A DNA stretch of 64,000 nucleotides, from the NCBI RefSeq assembly GCF_000703165.1, contig NZ_JNLQ01000002.1, positions 806,001-870,000 on the forward strand, given 5' to 3'. This document shows, piece after piece, positions 26,317 through 35,263 of this stretch. The stretch comes from Butyrivibrio sp. AE3004 (GTDB lineage: Bacteria; Bacillota; Clostridia; Lachnospirales; Lachnospiraceae). Made by a program: the position numbers and the translations under genes. The notes beneath the pieces were generated by a model. The model saw only the letters and a program-made list of their open reading frames with translations, was not told the origin of the DNA and did not search any database. Each line of letters begins with the position of its first letter. Within the stretch, counting starts at the first letter, position 1.

Positions 26317-26658
26317 ATGGAGGAACTATATCAAAATGCGGAAAATCTGCTTCGTTATATAGTTGAGTTTTCTACTATACTGCTTGAGTTTTTCGGTATA
26401 GGAATACTTGTGTATACGGCTGTTAAAAGCTTTATATTCTGGATAAGGAAAAAAGATTCGATAAGATTGGAGCTTGCACAGGGAATAGCCCTGGCTTTGG
26501 AATTTAAGCTCGGTGGCGAGGTTTTAAGGACTGTTGTTGTAAGAGAATGGGCTGAACTTGGAATCCTTGGCGCTATTATCGCTCTTCGGGCAGCACTTAC
26601 CTTCCTTATTCATTGGGAAATCAAGAATGAAGAGAAGGCACTTGAACCAAAAAAATAG
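26317..26658 (+). CDS. DUF1622 membrane protein
   Basis: 113 residues with a first membrane segment about 13-42 and further hydrophobic stretches about 55-72 and 82-100. The DUF1622 pattern is clear: FGIGILVYTAVKSF, then RLELAQGIALALEFKLGGEVLRTVV. Function unknown; the family is widespread and often near ion channels. RBS AAGGAGG. Its terminator (26701 onward) is split by an IS3-family insertion. Confidence 0.85.
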   Translation: MEELYQNAENLLRYIVEFSTILLEFFGIGILVYTAVKSFIFWIRKKDSIRLELAQGIALALEFKLGGEVLRTVVVREWAELGILGAIIALRAALTFLIHWEIKNEEKALEPKK

Positions 26659-26700
26659 GTTCAGGTACCGGTTAACATGTGAATATAGATACAAACATGA

Positions 26701-26723
26701 AAAGGAGCTGTGAAGACATCATT
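26701..26723 (+). terminator. Left half of an IS-interrupted bidirectional terminator
   Basis: AAAGGAGCTGTGAA (26701-26714) plus loop GACATCATT. The matching right half, TTCACAGCTCCTTTTTT, lies at 30311-30327 beyond the IS. Joined after removing the IS and one repeat of the loop, they form a strong 14-bp stem that ended both the DUF1622 gene and the convergent symporter gene. Confidence 0.8.
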
Positions 26724-26957
26724 TGATATGCTCCCTTCTAGGTAGACAAGAGAAATAATAAAATCTTGTACTGCTTGGGAGGGAGCATTTTTATGTCCAA
26801 ATATAAGATAGATCCAGATGAAAAATTAATGACAGTAAAGGGGATTCTTGATGGAAAAGAAACACAGTGCCATGCAGCAGCAAGGCTTGGAGTTGCACTC
26901 ACATCCGTACAACTATGGATTGCCATTTACCAAAGCGATGGCACTGAAGCATTTTAT

Positions 26958-28809
26958 GATGTGGGTGTCAAAAGTATAGAAACACCCTAAAAATGCACAT
27001 TGATAACTGAATAAAGCTATGTTTTAGTGCTGATCTGCGGTAAAATATTAGTATCAAATCCAGTATTTAACGAGGTTTCAGCCATGTCATTCATCTTAAA
27101 TGATCATCAGCAAGTGTCTCTTTTTGATTCTCTTACATTTCTCTCAGAAAGAAAACAGAAGATGCTTGAAAGTTCATGGGCTCATCAGTTTTCGCAAGAG
27201 ATCTTTGTAAACATCAATGAGATGCTGTTTGCTCCATTATACAGCAGTAGTACCAACTCAAGACCAAACGCTCCAATAAATGTTATCGTTGGCGCAATGA
27301 TGCTTGCTGAGTTCAATGGCATTTCTGAGGATGAGATGATCGAAACCATGGAGTTTGATTTCCGTTATCAGTATGCTCTTCATACTACCAGCTTTGAGAA
27401 GCAGCCAATCAGTGACAGGACTTTCAGCCGTTTCCGTGAAAGAGTCTCAGCTTATGAACTTGTGACTGGTATCGACCTTGTTCATGAGTGTATGGTTTCG
27501 CTTTCTGATCATATCTGCAAGTTCATGGACTTAAACCCTAACATTAGACGTATGGACAGTATGATGATTGAGTCTAACATCAAGAAGATGGGACGTCTGG
27601 AACTGTTGTATACCTGCTTGTCAAATCTTGTAGCAAGCCTTAAACGAGGCGGTTACAATGACAAGATCAAAGGGTTGGAAGCTTATGCGGATCCTAACAA
27701 CAGGAATCGTGTCGTATATTACGAAAAGGATATCCCTCAGTCAGAACGGATTCAAAAAGTAATCGATGATGCGGTCAAACTTCTTCCAACATGTAAGGAT
27801 ACCCATGGAGAAACCACTGACTATCAACTGCTTGAAAGAGCAATCTCAGAACAGACCAAGGATGATGGCAATGGCCATATCATTCCGAAAGATAAAGGTG
27901 AAATGAATGCCACTATTCTTCAGAATCCAGCTGATCCGGAGGCAACCTTCAGAAGTAAGGCTGGTAAAGAGCACCGCGGATATGTAGCCAATCTCACAGA
28001 AACTGTTGGTGAAAATGGATCCATTATCACAGACTACCAGTATGATGTGAATACCAGAAGTGATGCATCATTCATCAAGGAATACATCGACAACCAGGAA
28101 GAATCTCCTGAAGCTATAGCGCTTATAACCGATGGAGCTTATGACAGCCATGAGATAAAAATGCAGGCTGCTAAAAAAGGCATTGCAGTTTTCTCAACAG
28201 GCCTTATTGGTAAACAACCAAATCCTATACTTGCTGAATTTGAGATCACAACTGAAGGTACGGTATCAAAATGTCCTGCTGGAAATGTTCCAAAGAGCAC
28301 TTCTTACATAAAACAGACAAACAGCGCACGAGTATCTTTCACAAGAGAAACATGTGAAAACTGTCCGCACCGATGTGAATGCAATCCGAAGCTGAAGAAG
28401 CGGACTGCCACAATGGTTATATCCTTAAACTCCAGAAAACGTTTGTTAGGATCTTTGGAGATTCTGGATGATGATACCAGAAATAAAATCGGCAGAATCA
28501 GGAACGGTGTAGAGACTTCACCGTCAATCCTCAGAAATAAATATGGCGTTGATAAAATGCCTGTCCGTGGAAAGCTAAAGACAAAATACCGCTTTGGCTT
28601 TAAAGTTGGTGCCCAAAATTTCGCCAAACTGATGCGGTTTATTAAAGGTAAATCGAAATGCCGGGCATTGGTTATGGAATGACGGTAATAAAGGGGATGA
28701 ATATGCTCCTCAATAAGGAAATCTGTCATCAAACATAGTTTTATTCAGTTATCAATGTTCAAAATACATGTCAAGGTCACGTATAAATGTGACTTTTGGC
28801 ACCTACATC
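26958..28809 (+). mobile_element. IS1182-family element, copy 1
   Basis: 1852 bp. Terminal inverted repeats GATGTGGGTGTCAAAAGT and (inverted right end) GATGTAGGTGCCAAAAGT, two mismatches in 18. A second, subterminal 28-bp inverted repeat (26997-27024 with 28731-28758) has one mismatch. Flanked by ATTTTAT (26951-26957, 28810-28816). Appears identical to copy 2 at 35264. Confidence 0.92.
27084..28682 (+). CDS. IS1182-family transposase, copy 1
   Basis: 532 residues from ATG 27084 (MSFILNDH), preceded by GAGG; the upstream GTG at 27027 is less likely. N-terminal DUF772-type domain (about 50-125; RPNAPINVIVGAMMLAEF), a DDE nuclease core with ALITDGAYDSHEIK near 360, and a C-terminal cysteine cluster CENCPHRCECNP near 435. 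No frameshift or stop, so probably active. The product looks identical to that of copy 2. Confidence 0.92.
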   Translation: MSFILNDHQQVSLFDSLTFLSERKQKMLESSWAHQFSQEIFVNINEMLFAPLYSSSTNSRPNAPINVIVGAMMLAEFNGISEDEMIETMEFDFRYQYALHTTSFEKQPISDRTFSRFRERVSAYELVTGIDLVHECMVSLSDHICKFMDLNPNIRRMDSMMIESNIKKMGRLELLYTCLSNLVASLKRGGYNDKIKGLEAYADPNNRNRVVYYEKDIPQSERIQKVIDDAVKLLPTCKDTHGETTDYQLLERAISEQTKDDGNGHIIPKDKGEMNATILQNPADPEATFRSKAGKEHRGYVANLTETVGENGSIITDYQYDVNTRSDASFIKEYIDNQEESPEAIALITDGAYDSHEIKMQAAKKGIAVFSTGLIGKQPNPILAEFEITTEGTVSKCPAGNVPKSTSYIKQTNSARVSFTRETCENCPHRCECNPKLKKRTATMVISLNSRKRLLGSLEILDDDTRNKIGRIRNGVETSPSILRNKYGVDKMPVRGKLKTKYRFGFKVGAQNFAKLMRFIKGKSKCRALVME

Positions 28810-29319
28810 ATTTTATCAAAGAAAATACAAAAAATATTCCAAGGAACTGAAGGAGAAAGCAGTTCTGGAGTATATAAATGGAGAAGGCTCATTACTATCT
28901 ATATGTCAGAAATATGGCATTAGAGCAAAAAGTAAGTTACAAAACTGGATAAAGAAATATAATGATCATGAGGAACTGAAAGCTTCCGAAACAGGAGGAG
29001 TAACCATCATGACCAAGGGGAGAAAAACAACATTTGATGAGCGTGTAGAAATTGTTCAGTATTGCATTTCTCATGATTGCAATTATGCAGAAACTGCTGA
29101 GAGGTTCAAGGTATCATATCAGCAAGCACGAAACTATACAGTTAAATATAAGGCCGATGGAATTGAGGCTCTTAAAGACAGGCGTGGAAGAACCAAGTCT
29201 AAAGAAGAAATGACAGAATTGGATAGGTTACGCGCTGAAAATAGGATACTTCGTGCAGAAAAGGAACGTGCTGAAATGGAGGCTGCTTTCTTAAAAAAAC
29301 TCGATGCAATAGAGAGGGG

Positions 29320-30228
29320 GTGGGACTGAGCCTTATCCGTCATGAGCAGGTATATCTTGCTATTAAGGCAGAGAATGATGAACATGGCTATCCAATTTCT
29401 GCACTCTGCAAAGTGGGAAATGTTAGCCGAGCCGCATACTATAAATGGTTGCATAGGGGGATTCCAGCCTACGAAACTGAAAACAAACGTATAGCTGATG
29501 AAATAGAAAAAATACACACAGAGAGCCCTGATAAAGGATATCGACGTATTAGAGATGATCTAGAACGGTACCATGATATAAAGGTAAATGATAAACGTGT
29601 CCTTAGGATCTGCCGTAAAAAGGGAATTAAATCCACTATAAAATATGCCAACAATGGATGCACAAGACAGGCGGCTAATCCTCAATTCATTGCCGAGAAC
29701 ATCTTAAATAGAGAATTTTCGGCAGATGCCCCTAACCAAAAGTGGCTGACAGATGTAACGGAATTCAAATATTATGTGGATCAGGAAATTCATAAGATAT
29801 ATTTGAGTGCTATCCTCGATTTATATGATCGAAGAATCGTATCATATGTGATAAGTGATTCGAATAATAACCCATTGGTATTTGATACATTTGATGCTGC
29901 TATAGTTGCAAATCCTGGTGCAACACCATTGTGCCACAGTGATAGAGGATTCCAGTATACAAACAGACTGTTCCACGCGAAGTTAGAGGCTGCTGGAATG
30001 ACTCAGAGCATGTCAAGAGTGGCAAAATGCATCGACAACGGTCCCATGGAAGGCTTTTGGGGAATAATCAAGCGAGAGCGGTATTATGGAAAAAGATTCA
30101 AGGATAAAGCTTCATTGGTTACGATGATTGAGGAATACATTGAATACTATAACAACAGACGTTTACAGAGAAATCTTGGTGTTCTTACGCCTATAGAGAA
30201 ACATAATAATTATTTGCTGGTGGCATAA
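29320..30228 (+). CDS. IS3-family transposase OrfB (DDE integrase)
   Basis: 302 residues from GTG 29320, in the -1 frame relative to OrfA with a 10-base overlap; normally made as an OrfAB fusion by slipping at TTAAAAAAAC. HTH_21 domain about 45-100 (DKGYRRIRDDLERY), then the rve core with DVTEF, LYDRRIVSY, CHSDRGFQY and NGPMEGFWGIIKRE holding the D-D-E residues. Intact, but without its OrfA partner unlikely to be used. Confidence 0.92.
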   Translation: MGLSLIRHEQVYLAIKAENDEHGYPISALCKVGNVSRAAYYKWLHRGIPAYETENKRIADEIEKIHTESPDKGYRRIRDDLERYHDIKVNDKRVLRICRKKGIKSTIKYANNGCTRQAANPQFIAENILNREFSADAPNQKWLTDVTEFKYYVDQEIHKIYLSAILDLYDRRIVSYVISDSNNNPLVFDTFDAAIVANPGATPLCHSDRGFQYTNRLFHAKLEAAGMTQSMSRVAKCIDNGPMEGFWGIIKRERYYGKRFKDKASLVTMIEEYIEYYNNRRLQRNLGVLTPIEKHNNYLLVA

Positions 30229-30302
30229 AAACTGCCATCAGGAGAAAAACTGATGGCAGAAAATTTATTTTTTTGACTGTCTACTTGACGGGGAGCGGTT
30301 CA

Positions 30303-30336
30303 GACATCATTTCACAGCTCCTTTTTTCTTTTGAAA
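30303..30336 (-). terminator. Right half of the IS-interrupted bidirectional terminator
   Basis: Second GACATCATT copy followed by TTCACAGCTCCTTTTTT (30311-30327). Complements 26701-26714; see that entry. It alone cannot fold, so the symporter gene has lost its nearby terminator. Confidence 0.75.
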
Positions 30337-30355
30337 GCTAAATAATATCGTTTTT

Positions 30356-31717
30356 TTATCGGCGGTTCTTTAAATCGCTGATTTGCTGAAGTATATGCTT
30401 CTCGTTGTATCTAAAGAATATTACTGCACCGATAAAACAGGTTATAAAGGCTACAGCTGCAGTTGTACGATAGCTTGAGGCTGTTTGTGAAACGGTTACG
30501 GAAGTGAAGGTAACAAGCGCAATTGCCTGCCCCATTTTAAATGCAAAGGTTCTTGCCGCAAAGAACATACCGCTTCGGTCTTCGCCGGTCTCGAGTCTTG
30601 TAAGTTCTGCAACATCAGCTACACAAGCCTGGGGAAGTATTCCAAGGATTGCCATGGGAACAGCTGCTGAAACTGCTATGATAAAGCCCCAGTGAAGGCC
30701 TTTTCCGCATATGGTTGTAATGCCGAAAACTAGGCAGTATGCGAAAAATCCCACGATAATAAGTGGCTTTTTGCCAATCTTTTTTGCCAGGATATTTACA
30801 AGAGGATATAAAGTTATACTGATTGCTGTCATGGTGGCAGTAAGAACGAAGGTCCAGGTGTCTTCGATTTCCATCAGCTGTGTTTCATAAAAAGCAAGCC
30901 CTGTCTGGAATAAAGTGAGCGCAAAGAAATAAATCACGTCACTGTAGACAAAGCGTCTGAACTGACCGTTGGAAAAAGTAATTGCCAGCGACTTGAAGGG
31001 TCTGGTATTACTTGGCTTTGAATCAATATAGTCGCGTTCATTTATATAGAATGCGGGAATCAGCATTGCCAGGCACGCTATTGCAGACATGATTGCAACC
31101 GAAATACGGATGGAGTTCTTTTGACCAACGGATCCCTGCAGAGCTCCCGCAACATTGGGAAGCAGGAAGGAAATGCTCTGTCCGAGAATAAACGTAAAGG
31201 ATATGAAGGTTGATACATTTATGCGGTGCTGCTGTGTATCACCAAGCTCTGCAATCAGCGCATTATAAGGTGTGCAGAACATGGTCATGAAAAGGTAGAA
31301 GACCATGAGCAATATGAAAAGAACGGTATCGTTAAGACCTGTGCTCGCTGTCTGAGGAAGCGTAAACAGACCGATTGTGCAAAGCGAGAAGGGAATGGCC
31401 ATGGCACGCATGAAGGGGATTCTTCGTCCTCCCTTGTAATTGCTTCTGTCAGACCATCCTGCTATAAGCGGATCTGTTACTGCGTCAAAGATACGACCTG
31501 CTGCAAGAACAAGACCAAAAAGAGTGAGTTTAAATAATATCGGTGACTGAGTAATACCTGATGCAAATACGCCTGTGTTGGGGTTTTGCTCGCTGGGCAT
31601 ACCGGTGTAGTAATAAACCATCCAGTTTGAAACTATTCCCGAAAGTAGGCTCCAGCCAAACTGCCCAAGCGCAAAAATCCATAGAAGTCTGTTTGTTATA
31701 GGTTTTAACTCTTTCAT
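30356..31717 (-). CDS. GPH-family (MFS) sugar:cation symporter
   Basis: 453 residues, about 12 membrane segments. GPH signatures: GRIFDAVTDPLIAGWSDRSN near 75-95 with the conserved RxFDAxTDP, GRRIPFM, and in the second half ACVADVAELTRLETGEDRSGMFFAARTF. These transporters import glycosides, pentosides or hexuronides with Na+ or H+. No glycosidase lies beside it, so the sugar cannot be named. AGGAAG precedes the start at 31717. It converges with the DUF1622 gene and has lost its shared terminator to the IS. Confidence 0.9.
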   Translation of the reverse strand: MKELKPITNRLLWIFALGQFGWSLLSGIVSNWMVYYYTGMPSEQNPNTGVFASGITQSPILFKLTLFGLVLAAGRIFDAVTDPLIAGWSDRSNYKGGRRIPFMRAMAIPFSLCTIGLFTLPQTASTGLNDTVLFILLMVFYLFMTMFCTPYNALIAELGDTQQHRINVSTFISFTFILGQSISFLLPNVAGALQGSVGQKNSIRISVAIMSAIACLAMLIPAFYINERDYIDSKPSNTRPFKSLAITFSNGQFRRFVYSDVIYFFALTLFQTGLAFYETQLMEIEDTWTFVLTATMTAISITLYPLVNILAKKIGKKPLIIVGFFAYCLVFGITTICGKGLHWGFIIAVSAAVPMAILGILPQACVADVAELTRLETGEDRSGMFFAARTFAFKMGQAIALVTFTSVTVSQTASSYRTTAAVAFITCFIGAVIFFRYNEKHILQQISDLKNRR

Positions 31718-31905
31718 TTATGAATACTTCCTTTCGATGTTTATAGAAACTATTATACTACTATTTAGTTTTTTAAATATGCGTAAATGTGCATAAATAT
31801 GGGGATTCAGAAATTGTACAAATTTAAGGAACGATCAGTGTGGGGATTGTTTGCTACTATATAACATCAATAAAAAAACTAATTAACGATTTTTGAAAAA
31901 AGGTG

Positions 31906-31933
31906 TTGACTTATTTTGAAAATTTGTTATTAT
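31906..31933 (+). promoter_or_regulatory. Promoter of tRNA-Leu(AAG) copy 2
   Basis: TTGACT (31906-31911), 16-base spacer, TATTAT (31928-31933), about 42 bases before the tRNA. Confidence 0.65.
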
Positions 31934-31974
31934 ATAGAAGTTGTCGCTGATAAATACAGCGCAGACAACTGAAT

Positions 31975-32058
31975 GCGGAAGTGTCGGAATTGGCAGACGA
32001 GCAAGACTAAGGATCTTGTGATGGCTACATCGTGTGGGTTCAAGTCCCATCTTCCGCA
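31975..32058 (+). tRNA. tRNA-Leu(AAG), copy 2
   Basis: Same as copy 1 at 22566 except for a compensated T-stem change and flanking sequence. Anticodon loop CTAAGGA. Single-gene unit with its own promoter and terminator. Confidence 0.95.
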
Positions 32059-32064
32059 CGAAAT

Positions 32065-32100
32065 AAAAAGGGATTAGCAGGAATGTTAATCCCTTTTTTA
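32065..32100 (+). terminator. Terminator of tRNA-Leu copy 2
   Basis: 12-bp stem AAAAAGGGATTA / TAATCCCTTTTT with 10-base loop and T-run. Its sequence is unrelated to the terminator of copy 1, although the tRNA and the following element are shared. Confidence 0.85.
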
Positions 32101-32104
32101 TTTT

Positions 32105-32216
32105 GTGCCGAGGAGACCTTGAACCCTAGGTTCAAGGTCTTCTCGCAGCATAGCTGCTTTGTCGGTCCGTCCGGTAGGAAAAGGTCCCCCGGACCTTTTT
32201 CTTAGTCCACCTTACT
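32105..32216 (+). repeat. tRNA-Leu-associated multi-hairpin element, copy 2
   Basis: GTGCCGAGGAGACC start; stem GAGGAGACCTTGAACC-CTA-GGTTCAAGGTCTTCTC (32110-32144) pairs fully with one G-T; then GCAGC-ATA-GCTGC; then AAAAGGTCC-CCC-GGACCTTTT. Compared with copy 1, several stem positions differ on both arms, so pairing is kept. Confidence 0.7.
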
Positions 32217-32772
32217 CACAGTGAATTCTTAAAGAAATATGTTGGGATTTTTTGGATGAATGATACAATGAAACAGGATGTTATCTGTGGAAAAAAATAT
32301 TCCGGGATAAAGTACTAAGTCCTCAACTTCAGGGGGCGGGTGAGGCGCCGATGAGGATATTTTAAAAAATCAAAAGAACATACAGCCGGAATCGGTGTTT
32401 TTCTACTACTATCTTGGATGCTACTAATAGTAGCAATACAATTTGTTGTAAATGGGCTAAAAGTAAAATCAAAATTGTCCACTATATAGGTAGTGGTTTA
32501 TAGTTGTTTATGGTCGAAGTTCTGCCTATATCCTGAGAAATGCAGATATAGGCAGTTATAATTTAAGCTGTAATACTGCCTCAATTAAGGAAATTAATCG
32601 CAAAAAGGTCTTATTATCCATAAGTTGTTTGAAAAACTGATTTGGGAGGAGTTAGGATGATGCTGGGGACGGGTATCATGCCGGAAGCTTGTAAAGAACG
32701 GATTTGACATACTTTTGAGAACCTCAATGTGAGTAGGATTTGGTGTGGTTATTATTTGGGAAAGGAGCTGTT
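32217..32772 (+). other. Gene-poor 556-bp stretch before the NUDIX gene
   Basis: No credible gene. It holds an odd-centred palindrome CTACTA-A-TAGTAG (about 32430-32442), a perfect 11-bp hairpin CTGCCTATATC...GATATAGGCAG (32522-32555) followed by T/A-rich sequence, and the ribosome binding site of the next gene. Could contain remnants of mobile DNA; nothing identifiable. Confidence 0.5.
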
Positions 32773-33306
32773 ATGGAGAATGAATTAAGAGATAAAAACG
32801 GTCTTACAGAAGCTGAGTATTTAAAGGACTATGATCCTGACAGATGGAAAAAGCCATCGCTTACGGCAGATATTTGCATAATTGCCAAGGGAGAAGGCGG
32901 TGACAAGGTTCTTCTTATCAGACGAGGCAATCATCCATGTCTTGGTAAGTGGGCACTTCCTGGCGGCTTTTCTCAGGCCGGAGAGAGAATTGAAGAGACT
33001 GCATCAAGAGAGCTTGAAGAAGAGACCGGTATAAAAATGGATGCAAAAAAGCTTACGCTTGTTGGTGTATACAGTAAGCCCGGAAGAGATCCGAGAGACT
33101 GGACCGTATCCTGTGCTTATCTTGCATGTGTGAAGGAAAATGAAATAAAGCCAATTGCCGGCGATGATGCTGCAGATGCAAAATGGTTTTTGGTAGATGA
33201 GGCAGATGGGGATTTTTCATTGAAGAATGGGGAGCTGATGCTTAAACTGTCAGATCTTGCATTCGATCATGAGGATATTTTCAGGGATGCAGTAGATAAA
33301 ATCTGA
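32773..33306 (+). CDS. NUDIX hydrolase
   Basis: About 177 residues from ATG 32773 (MENELRD), which follows AAAGGAG; the upstream GTG is rejected. The NUDIX box is complete: GFSQAGE then RELEEETGI, near residues 65-87, with the metal-binding glutamates in place. The pattern of a preceding [19 protein letters not shown] is typical of the ADP-ribose/NAD-type branch. Substrate not certain. Stands alone. Confidence 0.88.
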   Translation: MENELRDKNGLTEAEYLKDYDPDRWKKPSLTADICIIAKGEGGDKVLLIRRGNHPCLGKWALPGGFSQAGERIEETASRELEEETGIKMDAKKLTLVGVYSKPGRDPRDWTVSCAYLACVKENEIKPIAGDDAADAKWFLVDEADGDFSLKNGELMLKLSDLAFDHEDIFRDAVDKI

Positions 33307-33450
33307 CTTCTTGAAAGACGGGGGACAAGAGTAAAAAAGGCTGCCATAAGAATGAATAATTTCACATAAAAGAGCAATAAATGAAAGGCTATGTTTTCTT
33401 CTATTATTTATAATGGAAAAAGACATAGTTTTTTTGAAAAGGAGACAGAA

Positions 33451-34191
33451 ATGTACATTACAGACGATGGAATAAAACTAAGCGTAGAGCTTGATATGCC
33501 AAAGGAAAAAACAGAGAAGTGTCCCATTTGTATCATTATCCATGGTTTTACCGGATATAAGGAAGAACGCCATCTATTGGCTGTTTCGGAGGCTATGAAT
33601 GAAATCGGAATGGCTACACTTAGAATTGATATGTATGGTCACGGAAAAAGTGAAGGAGAGTTTAGAGACCACACACTTTACAAGTGGCTTTCAAACGGAA
33701 TGGCAGCAATTGATTATGTCAGAAAGCTGGACTTTGTCACAGACATTTACCTCTGCGGACATTCCCAGGGAGGACTTACCGCAATGCTCCTTTCAGGTAT
33801 GGAGAGAGACAGGGTAAAAGCTCTTATTTCGCTTTCTGCTGCAACAGTCATTCTTGAGGGTGCAAAAAAGGGTAACCTTTTGGGACAGGATTTTGATCCC
33901 GACAATATTCCCGAGGCTCTTATGTCATGGGATGGAAGGGAGCTTGGCGGAAATTATATAAGGGCAGCCCAGACACTTCACCTTGAGGATGCCGGAGCAA
34001 GATTCGATAAGCCTGTTCTTATAGTTCATGGCGATAATGATGAGGCTGTACCTGTTAATTATTCGGTTGAATCAGCGAAGCTGTTTAAGAACTGCAGGCT
34101 TGAGATCATTAAAGGAGATACGCATTGCTATGACAATGACCTTCCGGCTATGATTTCAGTTGTAAAAGACTTCCTTAAAGAACAGTTATAA
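33451..34191 (+). CDS. Alpha/beta hydrolase, feruloyl/cinnamoyl esterase (Est1E-like)
   Basis: 246 residues from ATG 33451 (MYITDDG), after AAAGGAGA. Catalytic triad visible: Ser105 in GHSQGG, Asp197 in GDNDEAVP, His225 in GDTHCYD; oxyanion region IIHGFTGYKEERH. Length, triad spacing and MYIT start match the feruloyl esterase Est1E of Butyrivibrio proteoclasticus as I recall it; such enzymes release hydroxycinnamic acids from plant cell wall arabinoxylan. No signal peptide, so it acts inside the cell on imported oligosaccharide esters (inference). Best single hint to the host genus in this window. Confidence 0.82.
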   Translation: MYITDDGIKLSVELDMPKEKTEKCPICIIIHGFTGYKEERHLLAVSEAMNEIGMATLRIDMYGHGKSEGEFRDHTLYKWLSNGMAAIDYVRKLDFVTDIYLCGHSQGGLTAMLLSGMERDRVKALISLSAATVILEGAKKGNLLGQDFDPDNIPEALMSWDGRELGGNYIRAAQTLHLEDAGARFDKPVLIVHGDNDEAVPVNYSVESAKLFKNCRLEIIKGDTHCYDNDLPAMISVVKDFLKEQL

Positions 34192-34284
34192 TTCGCTTTC
34201 TATGAAGATTTTTGTGCAATAACAGCAGATTCTGCCGGCCGAATTTGTTCATTGGTTCCAAAAAAGCTCGAAACATAGGAAATG

Positions 34285-34313
34285 TTTAGCATTTATTATG
34301 AATGAATGCTAAA
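34285..34313 (+). promoter_or_regulatory. Inverted repeat upstream of disrupted lipoprotein gene
   Basis: Perfect arms TTTAGCATT and AATGCTAAA with an 11-base spacer, 48 bases before the start codon and without a T-run; operator-like. Confidence 0.4.
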
Positions 34314-35263
34314 ATGTTCTGTGTACAGCGGTTTTTTACTTATGAGACTTTTGGAGGTAGTATGAGAAAAGCAGAGACTTTGGCAGTATTAATTTGTACT
34401 GTAGGCACCGCCTCTCTTTCCGGATGCGGAATGGCTTCTTTGAATGATAATGATTCGGAAGTGGTCGTCGATGAAATTGTTGCAAGCAGCGAAGAAAATG
34501 CCGCTGTTTCTGCCGATGTGATTCCGGATGAAGAAACCGCAACAGCCGATACTGTTGTAACAGAAGACAGTCTTGTACATAAGGTCTCTGACAGTGGCGA
34601 GGCAAAATCTGTCTTTTTATCCAAGGTGGCTGAGTCTGCAGGGGTATCTGCCGATAAAATAAAATACTATCTTATTGATGATTTTGACTCTGACGGTTAT
34701 TATGAGGGCTTTGTTCTCGACAATAATGAATTGGACGAAGATACTAATACCTGCCGGGGAAAAATATGGTTTGTAAATGATGAAGGCTGCACAGTACTCC
34801 ACGACGATTGGGAATATGTAGTAAACGAAGATGATACTGTTCTTGGTGAGTGGAAGCTTGATGACAGAAACTTTATATATTTCAATGAGTCATATACCAC
34901 GGCAGCAGTATCTGCTGTGTATTACGTGGAGGATTCGGAGGTATATGAGTCTGATATTTCCAAAAAGGGCTTTGTAACGAGGGTCGGAAAAACCGGTGAC
35001 TTTAATCTGACATTCAGTGCCTATGACTATATGTATACCTATGACATAGGAAAGGAAGACGAAGCCTCAAATATGGGGCACACCTGGAAAATATATTATT
35101 ATTTTTATGATAGCTATGACATGGATTTCAGAGAATACGGTGGAACTGCAATTACAGAAAATGAACTGGAAAAGATATGCGGGTTTGACCTTGCAGGTGA
35201 AATCAGACAATCAGGCTATCAGATAAATGAAATTTTCAGAAGAGGGAACGGTATCATTAATAT

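Larger units (their letters stand above)
26793..29329 (+). pseudogene. IS3-family transposase OrfA, split by IS1182-family insertion
   Basis: The 5' part (26793-26957) encodes an HTH domain (AAARLGVALTSVQLW) and runs into the nested IS; the 3' part resumes after it and ends at 29329. Removing 26958-28809 plus one 7-base repeat joins them in frame (...EAF-YQRKYKK...) as a protein of 225 residues with a second HTH (about 110-150) and a C-terminal leucine zipper (LRAENRILRAEKERAEMEAA). The 3' part contains the shift site TTA AAA AAA C at 29291-29300, where a -1 slip would open into orfB without a stop. As it stands OrfA is broken, so this copy should be immobile. Confidence 0.88.
26724..30302 (+). 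mobile_element. IS3-family (IS150-like) element, interrupted by IS1182-family copy 1
   Basis: Ends TGATATGCTCCC and (inverted) TGAACCGCTCCC, continuing with matching GTAGACA blocks, so it begins TG and ends CA as IS3 elements do. Flanked by the direct repeat GACATCATT (26715-26723, 30303-30311), longer than the 3-4 bp usual for the family, perhaps partly because the target was a palindromic loop. Without the nested element it would be about 1.72 kb. It carries orfA (split) and orfB (intact). Confidence 0.85.

Noticed and set aside
28304..28732. 142-residue minus-strand frame, repeated at 36610-37038
   Set aside because: Shadow inside both IS1182-family copies; duplicated only because the IS is duplicated.
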